From: an uncultured Erysipelotrichaceae bacterium
GTDB taxonomy: Bacteria > Bacillota_I > Bacilli_A > Erysipelotrichales > Erysipelotrichaceae
Assembly: GCA_902795905.1 (NCBI GenBank)
Contig: CADBMY010000231.1
Location: 1-14,948 of the forward strand
DNA: 14,948 bases
Direction of reading: 5' to 3'
Shown piece after piece: positions 5,914-12,560 of this stretch. How positions within the stretch are numbered: the stretch's first letter is position 1; every line of letters starts with the position of its first letter. The translations under genes were made by a program, and so were the position numbers. The notes beneath the pieces are model-generated. The model was not told the origin of the DNA. It did no database searches and saw only the letters and a list, made by a program, of their open reading frames with translations.

Positions 5914-6613
5914 ATTTGAAAAACTGACCGGAAAGCTGTATCCGAAGGTGTATGACAAGAGAGTCAGAGGGTTTCTCACTGAACGCTATGGTGCGGATGC
6001 GGACAGGATCTGGCAGGAAATAAAGAAAAAGTATCTTGAATACTACAGAGATCTGCCGGATCTTGGCGGGAAGGATAACGGCCATGCTTCGGCAATCTAC
6101 GGAGGTCTTCTGATCTTCTCTCTGTACGCATGTCTGCCCGATCAGCCGCCGGCTGAAGAGCTGCAGGACTTTGTGCAGACAATGTTCATGAGACCTTTCA
6201 TGATCCTGGGAAAGGTCATCGACCTGAACAGGCGTGCGGATATGAGGCTGATCAATACAGTATTCGCGCATGCCGGGAAGCGGGACAGAAAGGATATCCT
6301 GAAGTATCCCGCAGGATTTGCGAATGTTACCGAACCGTATGATGCTGAGAAGTGTATCTCACGTTACAGCTTTACGCAGTGTCCCAATGCGGAGTTTGCC
6401 AGGGCACATGATCTCCTGCATGTTCTGCCGTTATTGTGCAACAGTGACTTCTACGGCATTGAACAGATCCACGGGCAGCTGATCCGCTGCAGTACATGCG
6501 GAAACGGCACGATCTGTGATTACTGTGTCGTCGGCAGTGATCATTCCCTGGCAAAGGAATATGAAACGATAAGAGATGAGAACGGATATCTCATCAGCAG
6601 GAGAAAACAATGA
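5903..6613 (+). CDS. L-2-amino-thiazoline-4-carboxylic acid hydrolase family protein
   Basis: The protein of 236 residues resembles the ATC hydrolase family (PF14196), named for a Pseudomonas enzyme that opens 2-amino-thiazoline-4-carboxylate on the way to cysteine. Family marks are the segment SFTQCPNAEFARAH (156-169), PLLCNSDFYGIEQIHGQLIR (176-195) and a cysteine cluster RCSTCGNGTICDYC (C196, C199, C205, C208). The clustered Cys and His residues could form a metal or catalytic site. Many anaerobe genomes carry distant family members of unknown substrate, so the named reaction should not be assumed. It overlaps the methyltransferase by 11 nt and the next hydrolase by 4 nt (ATGA), implying one tightly coupled operon. 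No signal peptide is present, so it is cytosolic. Confidence 0.85.
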   Translation: MQDEFEKLTGKLYPKVYDKRVRGFLTERYGADADRIWQEIKKKYLEYYRDLPDLGGKDNGHASAIYGGLLIFSLYACLPDQPPAEELQDFVQTMFMRPFMILGKVIDLNRRADMRLINTVFAHAGKRDRKDILKYPAGFANVTEPYDAEKCISRYSFTQCPNAEFARAHDLLHVLPLLCNSDFYGIEQIHGQLIRCSTCGNGTICDYCVVGSDHSLAKEYETIRDENGYLISRRKQ

Positions 6614-7536
6614 GAAAGCCAAAATATACATTTCTGGCAGAAACTGATGGTTTCCACGGAGCATGGTATCCCTGTTCCGGAGGCAGCACAAAGGGCATGA
6701 TCCTGATGCTGGGTGACAGTGCCGATGATCTGATGGCAAGGACCGGTGCAGCATGGGTAAACCGCACAGGCTGCCATGTCCTGGCAATGTCTCCGGCAAA
6801 GAAGGACTACGGACATCACAGTTATCCGCTCGAACGTTTTGAAAAAGCGATCGCATTTCTGAAAGAGCAGGGATGCGAGAAGATCGGTATTGCCGGTGCT
6901 TCAACGACCGGCATGCTGGCGCTGACGGCAGCTTCATATTATCCGGAGATCACTCTGACGACGGCGATGACGCCCTGCGACTTTATCATGGAAGGTTTCT
7001 ACAGGGATGGGAAAGACGGGATGGAAGAGCGTCCCGGAGACAATGAATCATCGGTATCCGTACACGGAGAGGATCTGCCGTATCTTCCGTATGCCTACAG
7101 ACATCCCGAATACTGGCAGATGATCCAGAAGGAGTCAAAGGAGACCGGCAACCGGATCGCAAGCAGGAACCTGTTTGATGAATCCGAAAGAAGACATCCC
7201 CTGCAGGAAGCAGAGATGATCAAGGTTGAGAACATACACGGCAGGATCATCCTGATCGGGGCCGAAGATGATGCGCTATGGGATACCTGCAGATATATCC
7301 GCAGAATACAGGATAGACTGTCACGTTTACCGCATACCTGTACCTGTGAAGCATGGACCTATGAACACGGCACACACTTTGTCTTTCCGGAATCCATGCT
7401 GAAAATGGTCCTGCCTGTCGGTACGGGACTGCTTGTCGGAATGATGTTCAAAGCCGGAAAGGAATATCCGAAAGAATGTCAGAGGACCAGAGAAGATATC
7501 GGCCGCAGACTGCAGGATGTGCTGCAGAACTGGTGA
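6610..7536 (+). CDS. Alpha/beta hydrolase, acyl-CoA thioesterase/BAAT C-terminal-like
   Basis: This 308-residue cytosolic alpha/beta hydrolase resembles the C-terminal domain of bile acid-CoA:amino acid N-acyltransferase and acyl-CoA thioesterases. The early strand TKGMILMLGDSADD leads to RFEKAIAFLKEQG, then the nucleophile elbow IGIAGASTTGMLAL with S98. The elbow reads G-A-S-T-T-G and not the usual G-x-S-x-G. The likely acid is D220 or D221 in LIGAEDDALWDT, and the likely base is H256 (or H253) in YEHGTHFVFPES. The region 122-205 is a probable lid. The gene starts inside the stop of the preceding gene (ATGA) and ends exactly against the convergent membrane-protein gene. It may act on a thioester or amide made or modified by the two upstream enzymes, which is an inference from gene order. 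Confidence 0.83.
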   Translation: MRKPKYTFLAETDGFHGAWYPCSGGSTKGMILMLGDSADDLMARTGAAWVNRTGCHVLAMSPAKKDYGHHSYPLERFEKAIAFLKEQGCEKIGIAGASTTGMLALTAASYYPEITLTTAMTPCDFIMEGFYRDGKDGMEERPGDNESSVSVHGEDLPYLPYAYRHPEYWQMIQKESKETGNRIASRNLFDESERRHPLQEAEMIKVENIHGRIILIGAEDDALWDTCRYIRRIQDRLSRLPHTCTCEAWTYEHGTHFVFPESMLKMVLPVGTGLLVGMMFKAGKEYPKECQRTREDIGRRLQDVLQNW

Positions 7537-8046
7537 TCATTTCTTCTGCTGTACTTTGGCGGTAAGAATGATGACAAGGGAAGAAGCGTAGATGGCTTCC
7601 GCAAGACCGCATACCGACAGGAACGTGACAGCGATGCCCATGGCCAGCATCGTACAGAGCACATAAGCCAGCCGGTACTTCGGCGCAAACACAAACATCC
7701 TGAACATGATCAGATTCATCAGGATGAAAACGATATATCCCAGCAGGACATGGATCTGTGATACAGGGGCTGATTCCTCCCGGTAAGGAATACACATGAT
7801 GCACAGAAACAGGATCACCGGCAGCGGATATATTTTTTTGTATCCGGGGATATGCAGTATCTCTCCAGCTTTCATCAGGATATAAAACAGGTAACACAGA
7901 CATGCCAGCAGAGGCAGAATATACACGGGCTCGGCATTGATGATCAGCGTATAGTTCTCTGTGATCAGTGAATGTCTGATATACGGCAGAATGAAAAGAA
8001 ACGGAATGATCAGATACCCAAGGAGTGGAGTAATACGCTTATGCAT
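7537..8046 (-). CDS. Small polytopic membrane protein, unknown function
   Basis: This 169-residue hydrophobic protein has about five or six predicted membrane segments, near residues 8-24, 43-60, 74-90, 99-118 and 124-163 (probably two). It begins MHKRITPLLGYLIIPFLF and ends with a basic tail, TAKVQQKK. I recognise no family. The start at 8046 is the only ATG near the N-terminus, yet no ribosome site precedes it. Instead an extended -10, TGATATAAT, ends 7 nt before the ATG, so the mRNA may be leaderless. Its stop codon directly abuts the stop of the convergent hydrolase gene. No neighbour suggests a job for it. Confidence 0.75.
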   Translation of the reverse strand: MHKRITPLLGYLIIPFLFILPYIRHSLITENYTLIINAEPVYILPLLACLCYLFYILMKAGEILHIPGYKKIYPLPVILFLCIMCIPYREESAPVSQIHVLLGYIVFILMNLIMFRMFVFAPKYRLAYVLCTMLAMGIAVTFLSVCGLAEAIYASSLVIILTAKVQQKK

Positions 8047-8052
8047 AAAATG

Positions 8053-8061
8053 ATTATATCA
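8053..8061 (-). promoter_or_regulatory. Extended -10 placing transcription start at the ATG (leaderless)
   Basis: TGA-TATAAT on the minus strand occupies 8061-8053. Counting 6-7 nt downstream puts transcription start at 8047-8046, which is the start codon itself. The -35 position (AATCTG) is poor, as is common with extended -10 promoters. Confidence 0.55.
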
Positions 8062-8113
8062 CTGCTGTAAAACTGCAGATTTGTGGGCACATTTTCTGCC
8101 GAATACGTTAAGA

Positions 8114-8119
8114 TAAAAT
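8114..8119 (+). promoter_or_regulatory. Probable -10 of mgtE
   Basis: TAAAAT lies 21 nt before the mgtE start, with a weak TTTTCT 16 bp upstream. The transcript leader would be only about 15 nt, carrying the ribosome site GGGAGGG (8128-8134). There is no room for an M-box riboswitch. Confidence 0.45.
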
Positions 8120-8140
8120 AGGACACGGGAGGGATATGCG

Positions 8141-9520
8141 ATGACTCAGAAAAGAAATATCGAAGAACTGACCGAAACGGTCCAAAACTCTCTTGATGAA
8201 AAGAAGTATGTACAGGTCAGGGAGACGTTATTGGATCTCGAACCGTTTGATATTGCCTATATCATGGAGGATCTGCCGGAAGATACGATTCCGGTCGTTT
8301 TCCGTTTACTGCCGAAGGAACTGGCTGCTGAAGTATTCGTTGAGCTTGAGCCAGACTCACAGGAGAAACTGATCAGGGGATTCTCACGGGCAGAGCTGAA
8401 AGAGGTCCTTGATGAACTGTATCTGGATGATGCTGTAGATATTATTGAGGAGATGCCTGCCAATGTTGTCAAGAGGATCCTGGCGACAGCCGATCCCGAG
8501 ACCCGCAGAGATATAAACAATATCCTGCAGTATCCGGAAGATTCCACCGGCTCGATCATGACGACCGAGTATCTCGATGTCAAGGAGAATATGACAGTCG
8601 AGGATGCCCTGAAGAAGATCCGCCGTGTAGGACATGATATGGAAACGATCTCCGTTATCTATGTACTGGACAGAGACCGGCATCTGATTGGTTATGTACC
8701 GTTAAGAACACTGCTTCTTGCGGAAGAAGATGAGACCATGGATGAGATCATGGATACGAATATCATCAGTGCTTCTACCCTGGATGACCAGGAACAGACA
8801 GCCCGTAAGTTTGAAAAGTACGACTTCCTTGCCATGCCTGTTGTGGATAAGGAAAACAGACTTGTCGGTATCGTTACCATCGACGATGCTCTCGACGTCC
8901 TGGTTGAAGAGACGACCGAAGATATCGAACGTATGGCTGCTATTACGCCTTCCTACAAGCCGTATCTGAGTACAGGCATCATGGAGACCGTAAAGTCCCG
9001 TCTGCCCTGGCTGATGCTGCTGATGGTCTCGGCTACATTTACCGGACAGATCATCTCTTCGTTTGAGGATGCGCTGGCTTCGGTAACGATCCTGACGGCA
9101 TATATCCCGATGCTGATGGATACCGGCGGTAATGCCGGTTCCCAGGCAAGTGTTACGATCATCCGCGGTATCTCACTTGATGAGATCTCGATGAAGGATA
9201 TTGGCAAAGTCGTCTGGAAAGAGATCAGAGTTGCAGTAACGGTCGGTGCCGTGCTGGCCTTGCTGAACTTTGCCAAACTGATGCTTGTTGACAGGATGAT
9301 CTTCCACAACCCGATCACGGTCTGGGTTGCGGCGGTGATCTGTCTTACCCTGGTATGCACGGTGTTTGCGGCGAAGCTGGTCGGCTGCACACTGCCGATC
9401 ATTGCCAAACGTATGGGCTTCGACCCGGCAGTCATGGCATCTCCGTTTATCACGACGATCGTCGATGCGATCTCGCTGCTGATCTACTTCCGCTTTGCGA
9501 CCGCACTGCTGCATATCTAG
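8141..9520 (+). CDS. mgtE: Magnesium transporter MgtE
   Basis: This homodimeric magnesium channel sits in the cytoplasmic membrane. At 459 residues it has the full family layout: an MgtE N domain (about 15-130, helical repeats such as LLPKELAAEVFVELE), two CBS domains (about 135-255, TGSIMTTEYLDV and NIISASTLDDQE) that sense Mg2+, a connecting helix, and five membrane helices (about 280-459). Pore-region conserved segments include MLMDTGGNAGSQAS and GFDPAVMASPFITT followed by the aspartate of VDAISL, which corresponds to the pore Mg2+-binding aspartate of the Thermus protein. GGGAGGG lies 7 nt before the ATG. The gene stands alone between the divergent membrane protein and the aro operon. Mg2+ gating by the N and CBS domains is known for the family. 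Confidence 0.97.
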   Translation: MTQKRNIEELTETVQNSLDEKKYVQVRETLLDLEPFDIAYIMEDLPEDTIPVVFRLLPKELAAEVFVELEPDSQEKLIRGFSRAELKEVLDELYLDDAVDIIEEMPANVVKRILATADPETRRDINNILQYPEDSTGSIMTTEYLDVKENMTVEDALKKIRRVGHDMETISVIYVLDRDRHLIGYVPLRTLLLAEEDETMDEIMDTNIISASTLDDQEQTARKFEKYDFLAMPVVDKENRLVGIVTIDDALDVLVEETTEDIERMAAITPSYKPYLSTGIMETVKSRLPWLMLLMVSATFTGQIISSFEDALASVTILTAYIPMLMDTGGNAGSQASVTIIRGISLDEISMKDIGKVVWKEIRVAVTVGAVLALLNFAKLMLVDRMIFHNPITVWVAAVICLTLVCTVFAAKLVGCTLPIIAKRMGFDPAVMASPFITTIVDAISLLIYFRFATALLHI

Positions 9521-9524
9521 ATTC

Positions 9525-9553
9525 TTTACATACCGGCTCTGTCAGCGTATGAT
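9525..9553 (+). promoter_or_regulatory. Promoter of the aroC-aroK-aroA operon
   Basis: TTTACA (9525-9530) and TATGAT (9548-9553) are separated by exactly 17 bp, each one or two changes from consensus. Transcription would start near 9560, leaving a leader of about 90 nt before aroC that contains two hairpins. Confidence 0.65.
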
Positions 9554-9582
9554 TACGGCTTGTGACAGACGGTATCTGTTAC
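9530..9582 (+). promoter_or_regulatory. Alternative hairpins in the mgtE-aroC intergenic region
   Basis: Two mutually exclusive stems share 9563-9569. Stem A pairs ATACCG (9530-9535) and TCTGTCA (9538-9544) with TGACAGA (9563-9569) and CGGTAT (9570-9575), with a 2-nt bulge. Stem B pairs GTGACAGA (9562-9569) with TCTGTTAC (9575-9582), with one G-U. A transcript from the aro promoter (start near 9560) can form only stem B. A transcript reading through from mgtE can form either. Confidence 0.5.
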
Positions 9583-9600
9583 GGTTTATCCGCAGGAAAC

Positions 9601-9648
9601 ATGGAGACCATATGGATAGACCATATGGTCTTTATTCAGAGGAGTTAA
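9601..9648 (+). CDS. Possible 15-codon leader peptide upstream of aroC
   Basis: ATG at 9601 opens a short frame, METIWIDHMVFIQRS, ending in TAA at 9646-9648, two bases before the aroC ATG. AGGAAA precedes it closely, at short spacing (about 4-6 nt). It spans the 11-bp hairpin and encloses the aroC ribosome site GAGGAG. It contains one Trp and one Phe codon but no run of aromatic codons. Chance occurrence is quite possible. Confidence 0.25.
   Translation: METIWIDHMVFIQRS
9605..9636 (+). terminator. Terminator-like 11-bp hairpin in the aro leader
   Basis: AGACCATATGG (9605-9615), loop ATAGA, then CCATATGGTCT (9621-9631) form a perfect 11-bp stem, followed by a broken T-run (TTTATT). It ends 18 nt before the aroC start. 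It may be the mgtE terminator, a partial attenuator for the aro operon, or a DNA operator, because the palindrome CCATATGG occurs twice, 13 bp apart. Confidence 0.55.
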
Positions 9649-9649
9649 G

Positions 9650-10771
9650 ATGAAGAATACGATCGGACATGTATTGAAACTGACGGTATTCGGTGAATCC
9701 CATGGTGAAGCCATCGGCTGTGTGCTGGACGGACTTCCTTCGGGCATGGTGATCGACGAAAATTATATTGCCTCAATGATGCAGAAACGGCAGGGTCTTT
9801 CAGCTGTTTCTACGGGCAGAAGGGAACCCGATCATGTCAGTATACTCTCCGGTGTATACCACGGGAAAACGGAAGGCACACCCTTAACACTGCTGATACG
9901 CAACAGCGATGTGCGAAGTGCTGATTACAGCAGTATCGAAGATCTTGCGCGTCCCGGGCATGCGGACTATACGGCAGAGATACGCTATGAAGGGTGTCAG
10001 GATAAGCGCGGAGGCGGTCATTTCTCGGGCAGACTGACGGCAGCGCTGACGGCAGCCGGAGCAATCCTGATGCATGCGCTGGAAGAGGAAGGCATCCTGA
10101 TCGGCAGTCATATTCAAAGACTCCATGGTATTGCGGACCGGGACTTTGGTGAAGATACTGCACATGATATACAACTGCTGAAAGAGCGTGAATTCCCGGT
10201 TCTGGATCAGGTACAGGCTGAACATATGATCGCTGTGATCAAAGACGCAAGGGAAAAAGGGGATTCCGTGGGCGGGATCCTGGAGACGGTGATCACGGGA
10301 CTGCCGGCAGGACTGGGAGAACCGATGTTTGGTTCGGTGGAAAGCCGGATCTCCGAAGCAATGTTTTCGATCGGTGCTGTCAAGGGCGTGACATTTGGCA
10401 TCGGGGCAGCATTTGCGGATCTTTACGGCAGTGAAGCCAACGACCCGTTTGCCTGCAGGGACGGGAAGATAACAACATTGAGCAACCATAACGGCGGTGT
10501 TAACGGCGGCATTACCAACGGTATGTCGGTATGTTTTCAGACCGTGATCAAACCGACACCTTCAATATCGCTGCCGCAGAAGACAGTCAACATGAAGACG
10601 AAAGAGAATACGGTCATCGAGATCAAAGGCAGGCATGATCCGGCGGTGATCCACCGGGCAGCTGTTGTTGTGAGTGCGATGACCGCGTTTGTGCTGGCTG
10701 ATCTTCTGAGTGAGGCATATGGCCGGAACTGGCTGAGAGTACTCAGAGAAAGAGATAACGATGACAGATAA
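9650..10771 (+). CDS. aroC: Chorismate synthase
   Basis: Chorismate synthase converts 5-enolpyruvylshikimate 3-phosphate to chorismate, using reduced FMN. The protein is 373 residues and shows the family signatures FGESHGEAIGCVLDGLPSG (14-32), the arginine-rich RPGHADYT near 103-110, DKRGGGHFSGRLTAA near 118-132 and the late GRHDPAVIHRA segment. Length and motifs indicate an intact enzyme. The ribosome site GAGGAG lies 6-10 nt before ATG, inside the possible leader ORF. The gene ends 11 nt into aroK, so translation of the two is coupled. The gene order places the last pathway enzyme first in the operon. Expression may be affected by the leader hairpin upstream. No flavin reductase gene is nearby. 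Confidence 0.97.
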   Translation: MKNTIGHVLKLTVFGESHGEAIGCVLDGLPSGMVIDENYIASMMQKRQGLSAVSTGRREPDHVSILSGVYHGKTEGTPLTLLIRNSDVRSADYSSIEDLARPGHADYTAEIRYEGCQDKRGGGHFSGRLTAALTAAGAILMHALEEEGILIGSHIQRLHGIADRDFGEDTAHDIQLLKEREFPVLDQVQAEHMIAVIKDAREKGDSVGGILETVITGLPAGLGEPMFGSVESRISEAMFSIGAVKGVTFGIGAAFADLYGSEANDPFACRDGKITTLSNHNGGVNGGITNGMSVCFQTVIKPTPSISLPQKTVNMKTKENTVIEIKGRHDPAVIHRAAVVVSAMTAFVLADLLSEAYGRNWLRVLRERDNDDR

Positions 10772-11258
10772 GAATATCGTACTGATCGGTATGCCTACTT
10801 CCGGAAAGACAACGATGACGGCACTGACGGCGGAAAGGCTAGGCATGCCCTGCGTGGAGATGGATGAGGAGGTCAGTGAGGAGATCGGCATGTCCATTGC
10901 GGAGTGTTTCCGTACGCACGGGGAAGCTTTCTTTCGGCGCGCCGAGACCGAATGCATACGTATGCACATGCATGATCGCGGTACCCTGATCAGCTGCGGC
11001 GGCGGCGTGGTCAAGGATCCCGAAAACATGCGCATGCTGAAGGAAAACGGGATCATCCTCTGGCTGGACAGGGATCTGGATAAGCTCTATACGACAGCTT
11101 CAAGACCACTGAGCACGACCAGGGAACAGCTGGCAGAACTGTACGAAGAGAGGATCGGTCTGTACCGGATGTATGCGGATGTGCGCATCGACAATAACGG
11201 TACGATCGAGGAAACAGCCGAACAGATCATCCGGGCGGTACAGGAATATGAAGGCTGA
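10761..11258 (+). CDS. aroK: Shikimate kinase
   Basis: This enzyme phosphorylates shikimate at O3 using ATP. The 165-residue protein has the P-loop GMPTSGKTT (10-18), the shikimate-binding arginine in EAFFRRAE (R59/R60), the CGGGVV segment (79-84), the lid arginine in ASRPLSTT (R115) and the late RIGLYRMYAD arginine. The usual DxD near residue 33 reads E-M-D, so the first aspartate is a glutamate. The second, D35, expected to contact shikimate, is kept. It overlaps aroC by 11 nt upstream and aroA by 11 nt downstream. Whether the paralogue symbol should be aroK or aroL cannot be decided from sequence, and aroK is used as the general name. Confidence 0.95.
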   Translation: MTDKNIVLIGMPTSGKTTMTALTAERLGMPCVEMDEEVSEEIGMSIAECFRTHGEAFFRRAETECIRMHMHDRGTLISCGGGVVKDPENMRMLKENGIILWLDRDLDKLYTTASRPLSTTREQLAELYEERIGLYRMYADVRIDNNGTIEETAEQIIRAVQEYEG

Positions 11259-12513
11259 GATATACGGCGGTTATATGCCGGCGGAAGTGCAGGTGCCTTC
11301 TTCCAAGTCAAGTGCCCACAGATACCTGATCATGGCAGCTTTGGCCGGGGGGACATCGATTCTGTATGATCTGCCGCAGGGAGAAGATGCTGCCGCAACA
11401 GCAGAATGTCTCAGGGCTCTCGGGGCTGAGATCGTTACCGAGGGTAACAGAACACTGGTGAGAGGAATCACCGGAAGACGCAGAACAGCAGAACTGGCAT
11501 GTCGGGCATCCGGCAGTACACTGCGCTTTCTGATCCCGCTGTCTTCGGTACTCTGTGAGAAGACGGTATTTCACGGGACGGAAAGACTGCTGGAAAGACC
11601 GCTTTCGGTCTATGAGGAGATCTTTGCGAAGCAGGGTCTGCTGTTTGAAAAAGAAAAGGAAATACTGACGGTCGGCGGAGGTCTGGCGGCAGGTGTTTAT
11701 GAGATCGACGGGAGTATCTCCTCGCAGTTTATCAGCGGACTTCTGTTTGCGCTGCCGTTATGTGACGGGGATTCGCTGATCAGGATCAGCGGCGTTCCGG
11801 TATCACTTCCGTATATCCGCATGACAGTGGAAATGCTGAAGAAAGCAGGAATCGTGATCGATGAGAATGCCGACGGGCTGAAGATCCCCGGCAATCAGGA
11901 ATACCGGGCTTTTGAAGCACAGTGTGAAGCAGACTGGTCTCAGGCGGCCTTCTTTGCGGTACTTGGTGCTCTGACAGAAGGCATTACACTGTCCGGTCTG
12001 CATCCGGCATCACTGCAGGGAGACAGGGCAGTGATCCCGATCCTGCAGAAGATGGGGGCAGATATACAGTATATGCATGACCGTATCACTGTACGCAGGG
12101 AGAGCCTGCAGGCAATTGATGCGGATATGCAGGATATTCCCGATCTTGCACCGGTGCTGTTTGCGCTTGCGACACAGGCGGAAGGCACAACAGTCTTCAG
12201 GCATACCGGAAGACTCGTTCACAAGGAGAGCGACCGTATACACGTGATGCGCAGTGAACTGGCAAAGCTCGGGGCGGAAGTCCTGATCGAAGAAGATCAG
12301 GTCAGAGTCAAGGGACCGTGTGTGCTGAAAGATCACGCGGAGACCGACGGGCATGGTGATCACCGGATCGTGATGGCTCTGGCTGTGCTTGCGGCCGGAT
12401 GCCGTCTGCATATGACGATCCACGGGGCAGAAGCTGTAAACAAGAGTTATCCGGAATTCTTTGCCGATCTGCGGAAGACCGGCACACAGGTAGTACTGAG
12501 TGAAGAATGCTGA
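11248..12513 (+). CDS. aroA: 3-phosphoshikimate 1-carboxyvinyltransferase (EPSP synthase)
   Basis: EPSP synthase joins phosphoenolpyruvate to shikimate 3-phosphate. The 421-residue protein shows the N-terminal PSSKSSAHRYLIMAALAGG (substrate lysine and serine), ASGSTLRFLIPL, SSQFISGLLFALP, the aspartate in ADWSQAAFF, DLAPVLFALAT, KESDRI and the C-terminal GDHRIVMALAVLA. All motifs typical of the family are readable, so it appears functional. The frame is open upstream to an ATG at 11173 inside aroK, but homology begins at MKAEIYGGYMPAEV, and CAGGAAT precedes the ATG at 11248, so that start was chosen. It is the last gene of the aro operon. Its stop codon lies inside the stem of the terminator. 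Confidence 0.96.
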   Translation: MKAEIYGGYMPAEVQVPSSKSSAHRYLIMAALAGGTSILYDLPQGEDAAATAECLRALGAEIVTEGNRTLVRGITGRRRTAELACRASGSTLRFLIPLSSVLCEKTVFHGTERLLERPLSVYEEIFAKQGLLFEKEKEILTVGGGLAAGVYEIDGSISSQFISGLLFALPLCDGDSLIRISGVPVSLPYIRMTVEMLKKAGIVIDENADGLKIPGNQEYRAFEAQCEADWSQAAFFAVLGALTEGITLSGLHPASLQGDRAVIPILQKMGADIQYMHDRITVRRESLQAIDADMQDIPDLAPVLFALATQAEGTTVFRHTGRLVHKESDRIHVMRSELAKLGAEVLIEEDQVRVKGPCVLKDHAETDGHGDHRIVMALAVLAAGCRLHMTIHGAEAVNKSYPEFFADLRKTGTQVVLSEEC

Positions 12514-12543
12514 GATTCCTTCAGTGGAAATCTTCAGCTTTTT
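12509..12543 (+). terminator. Terminator of the aro operon, overlapping the aroA stop
   Basis: GCTGAGATTCC (12509-12519) pairs with GGAAATCTTCAGC (12526-12538) across two one-base bulges, followed by TTTTT (12539-12543). The aroA TGA stop is inside the upstream arm, so ribosomes finishing aroA would disturb the hairpin. Confidence 0.7.
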
Positions 12544-12553
12544 AGCATATATT
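12525..12553 (+). promoter_or_regulatory. Possible promoter of the MATE gene group, overlapping the terminator
   Basis: TGGAAA (12525-12530) and TATATT (12548-12553) are 17 bp apart. Transcription would begin at about 12560, at the ATG at 12561. No ribosome site precedes the ATG, which agrees with a leaderless transcript. Confidence 0.4.
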
Positions 12554-12560
12554 TATACAG

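Noticed and set aside
8047..8140. M-box magnesium riboswitch before mgtE
   Set aside because: The gap is only 94 nt, shared by divergent promoters, and the predicted mgtE leader is about 15 nt, so there is no room for the element.
9521..9649. T-box leader for the aro operon
   Set aside because: The leader is about 90 nt with no T-box bulge sequence or stem I features.
11173..11247. Longer aroA start inside aroK
   Set aside because: The extra 25 residues are aroK read in another frame. EPSP synthase homology begins at the ATG at 11248.
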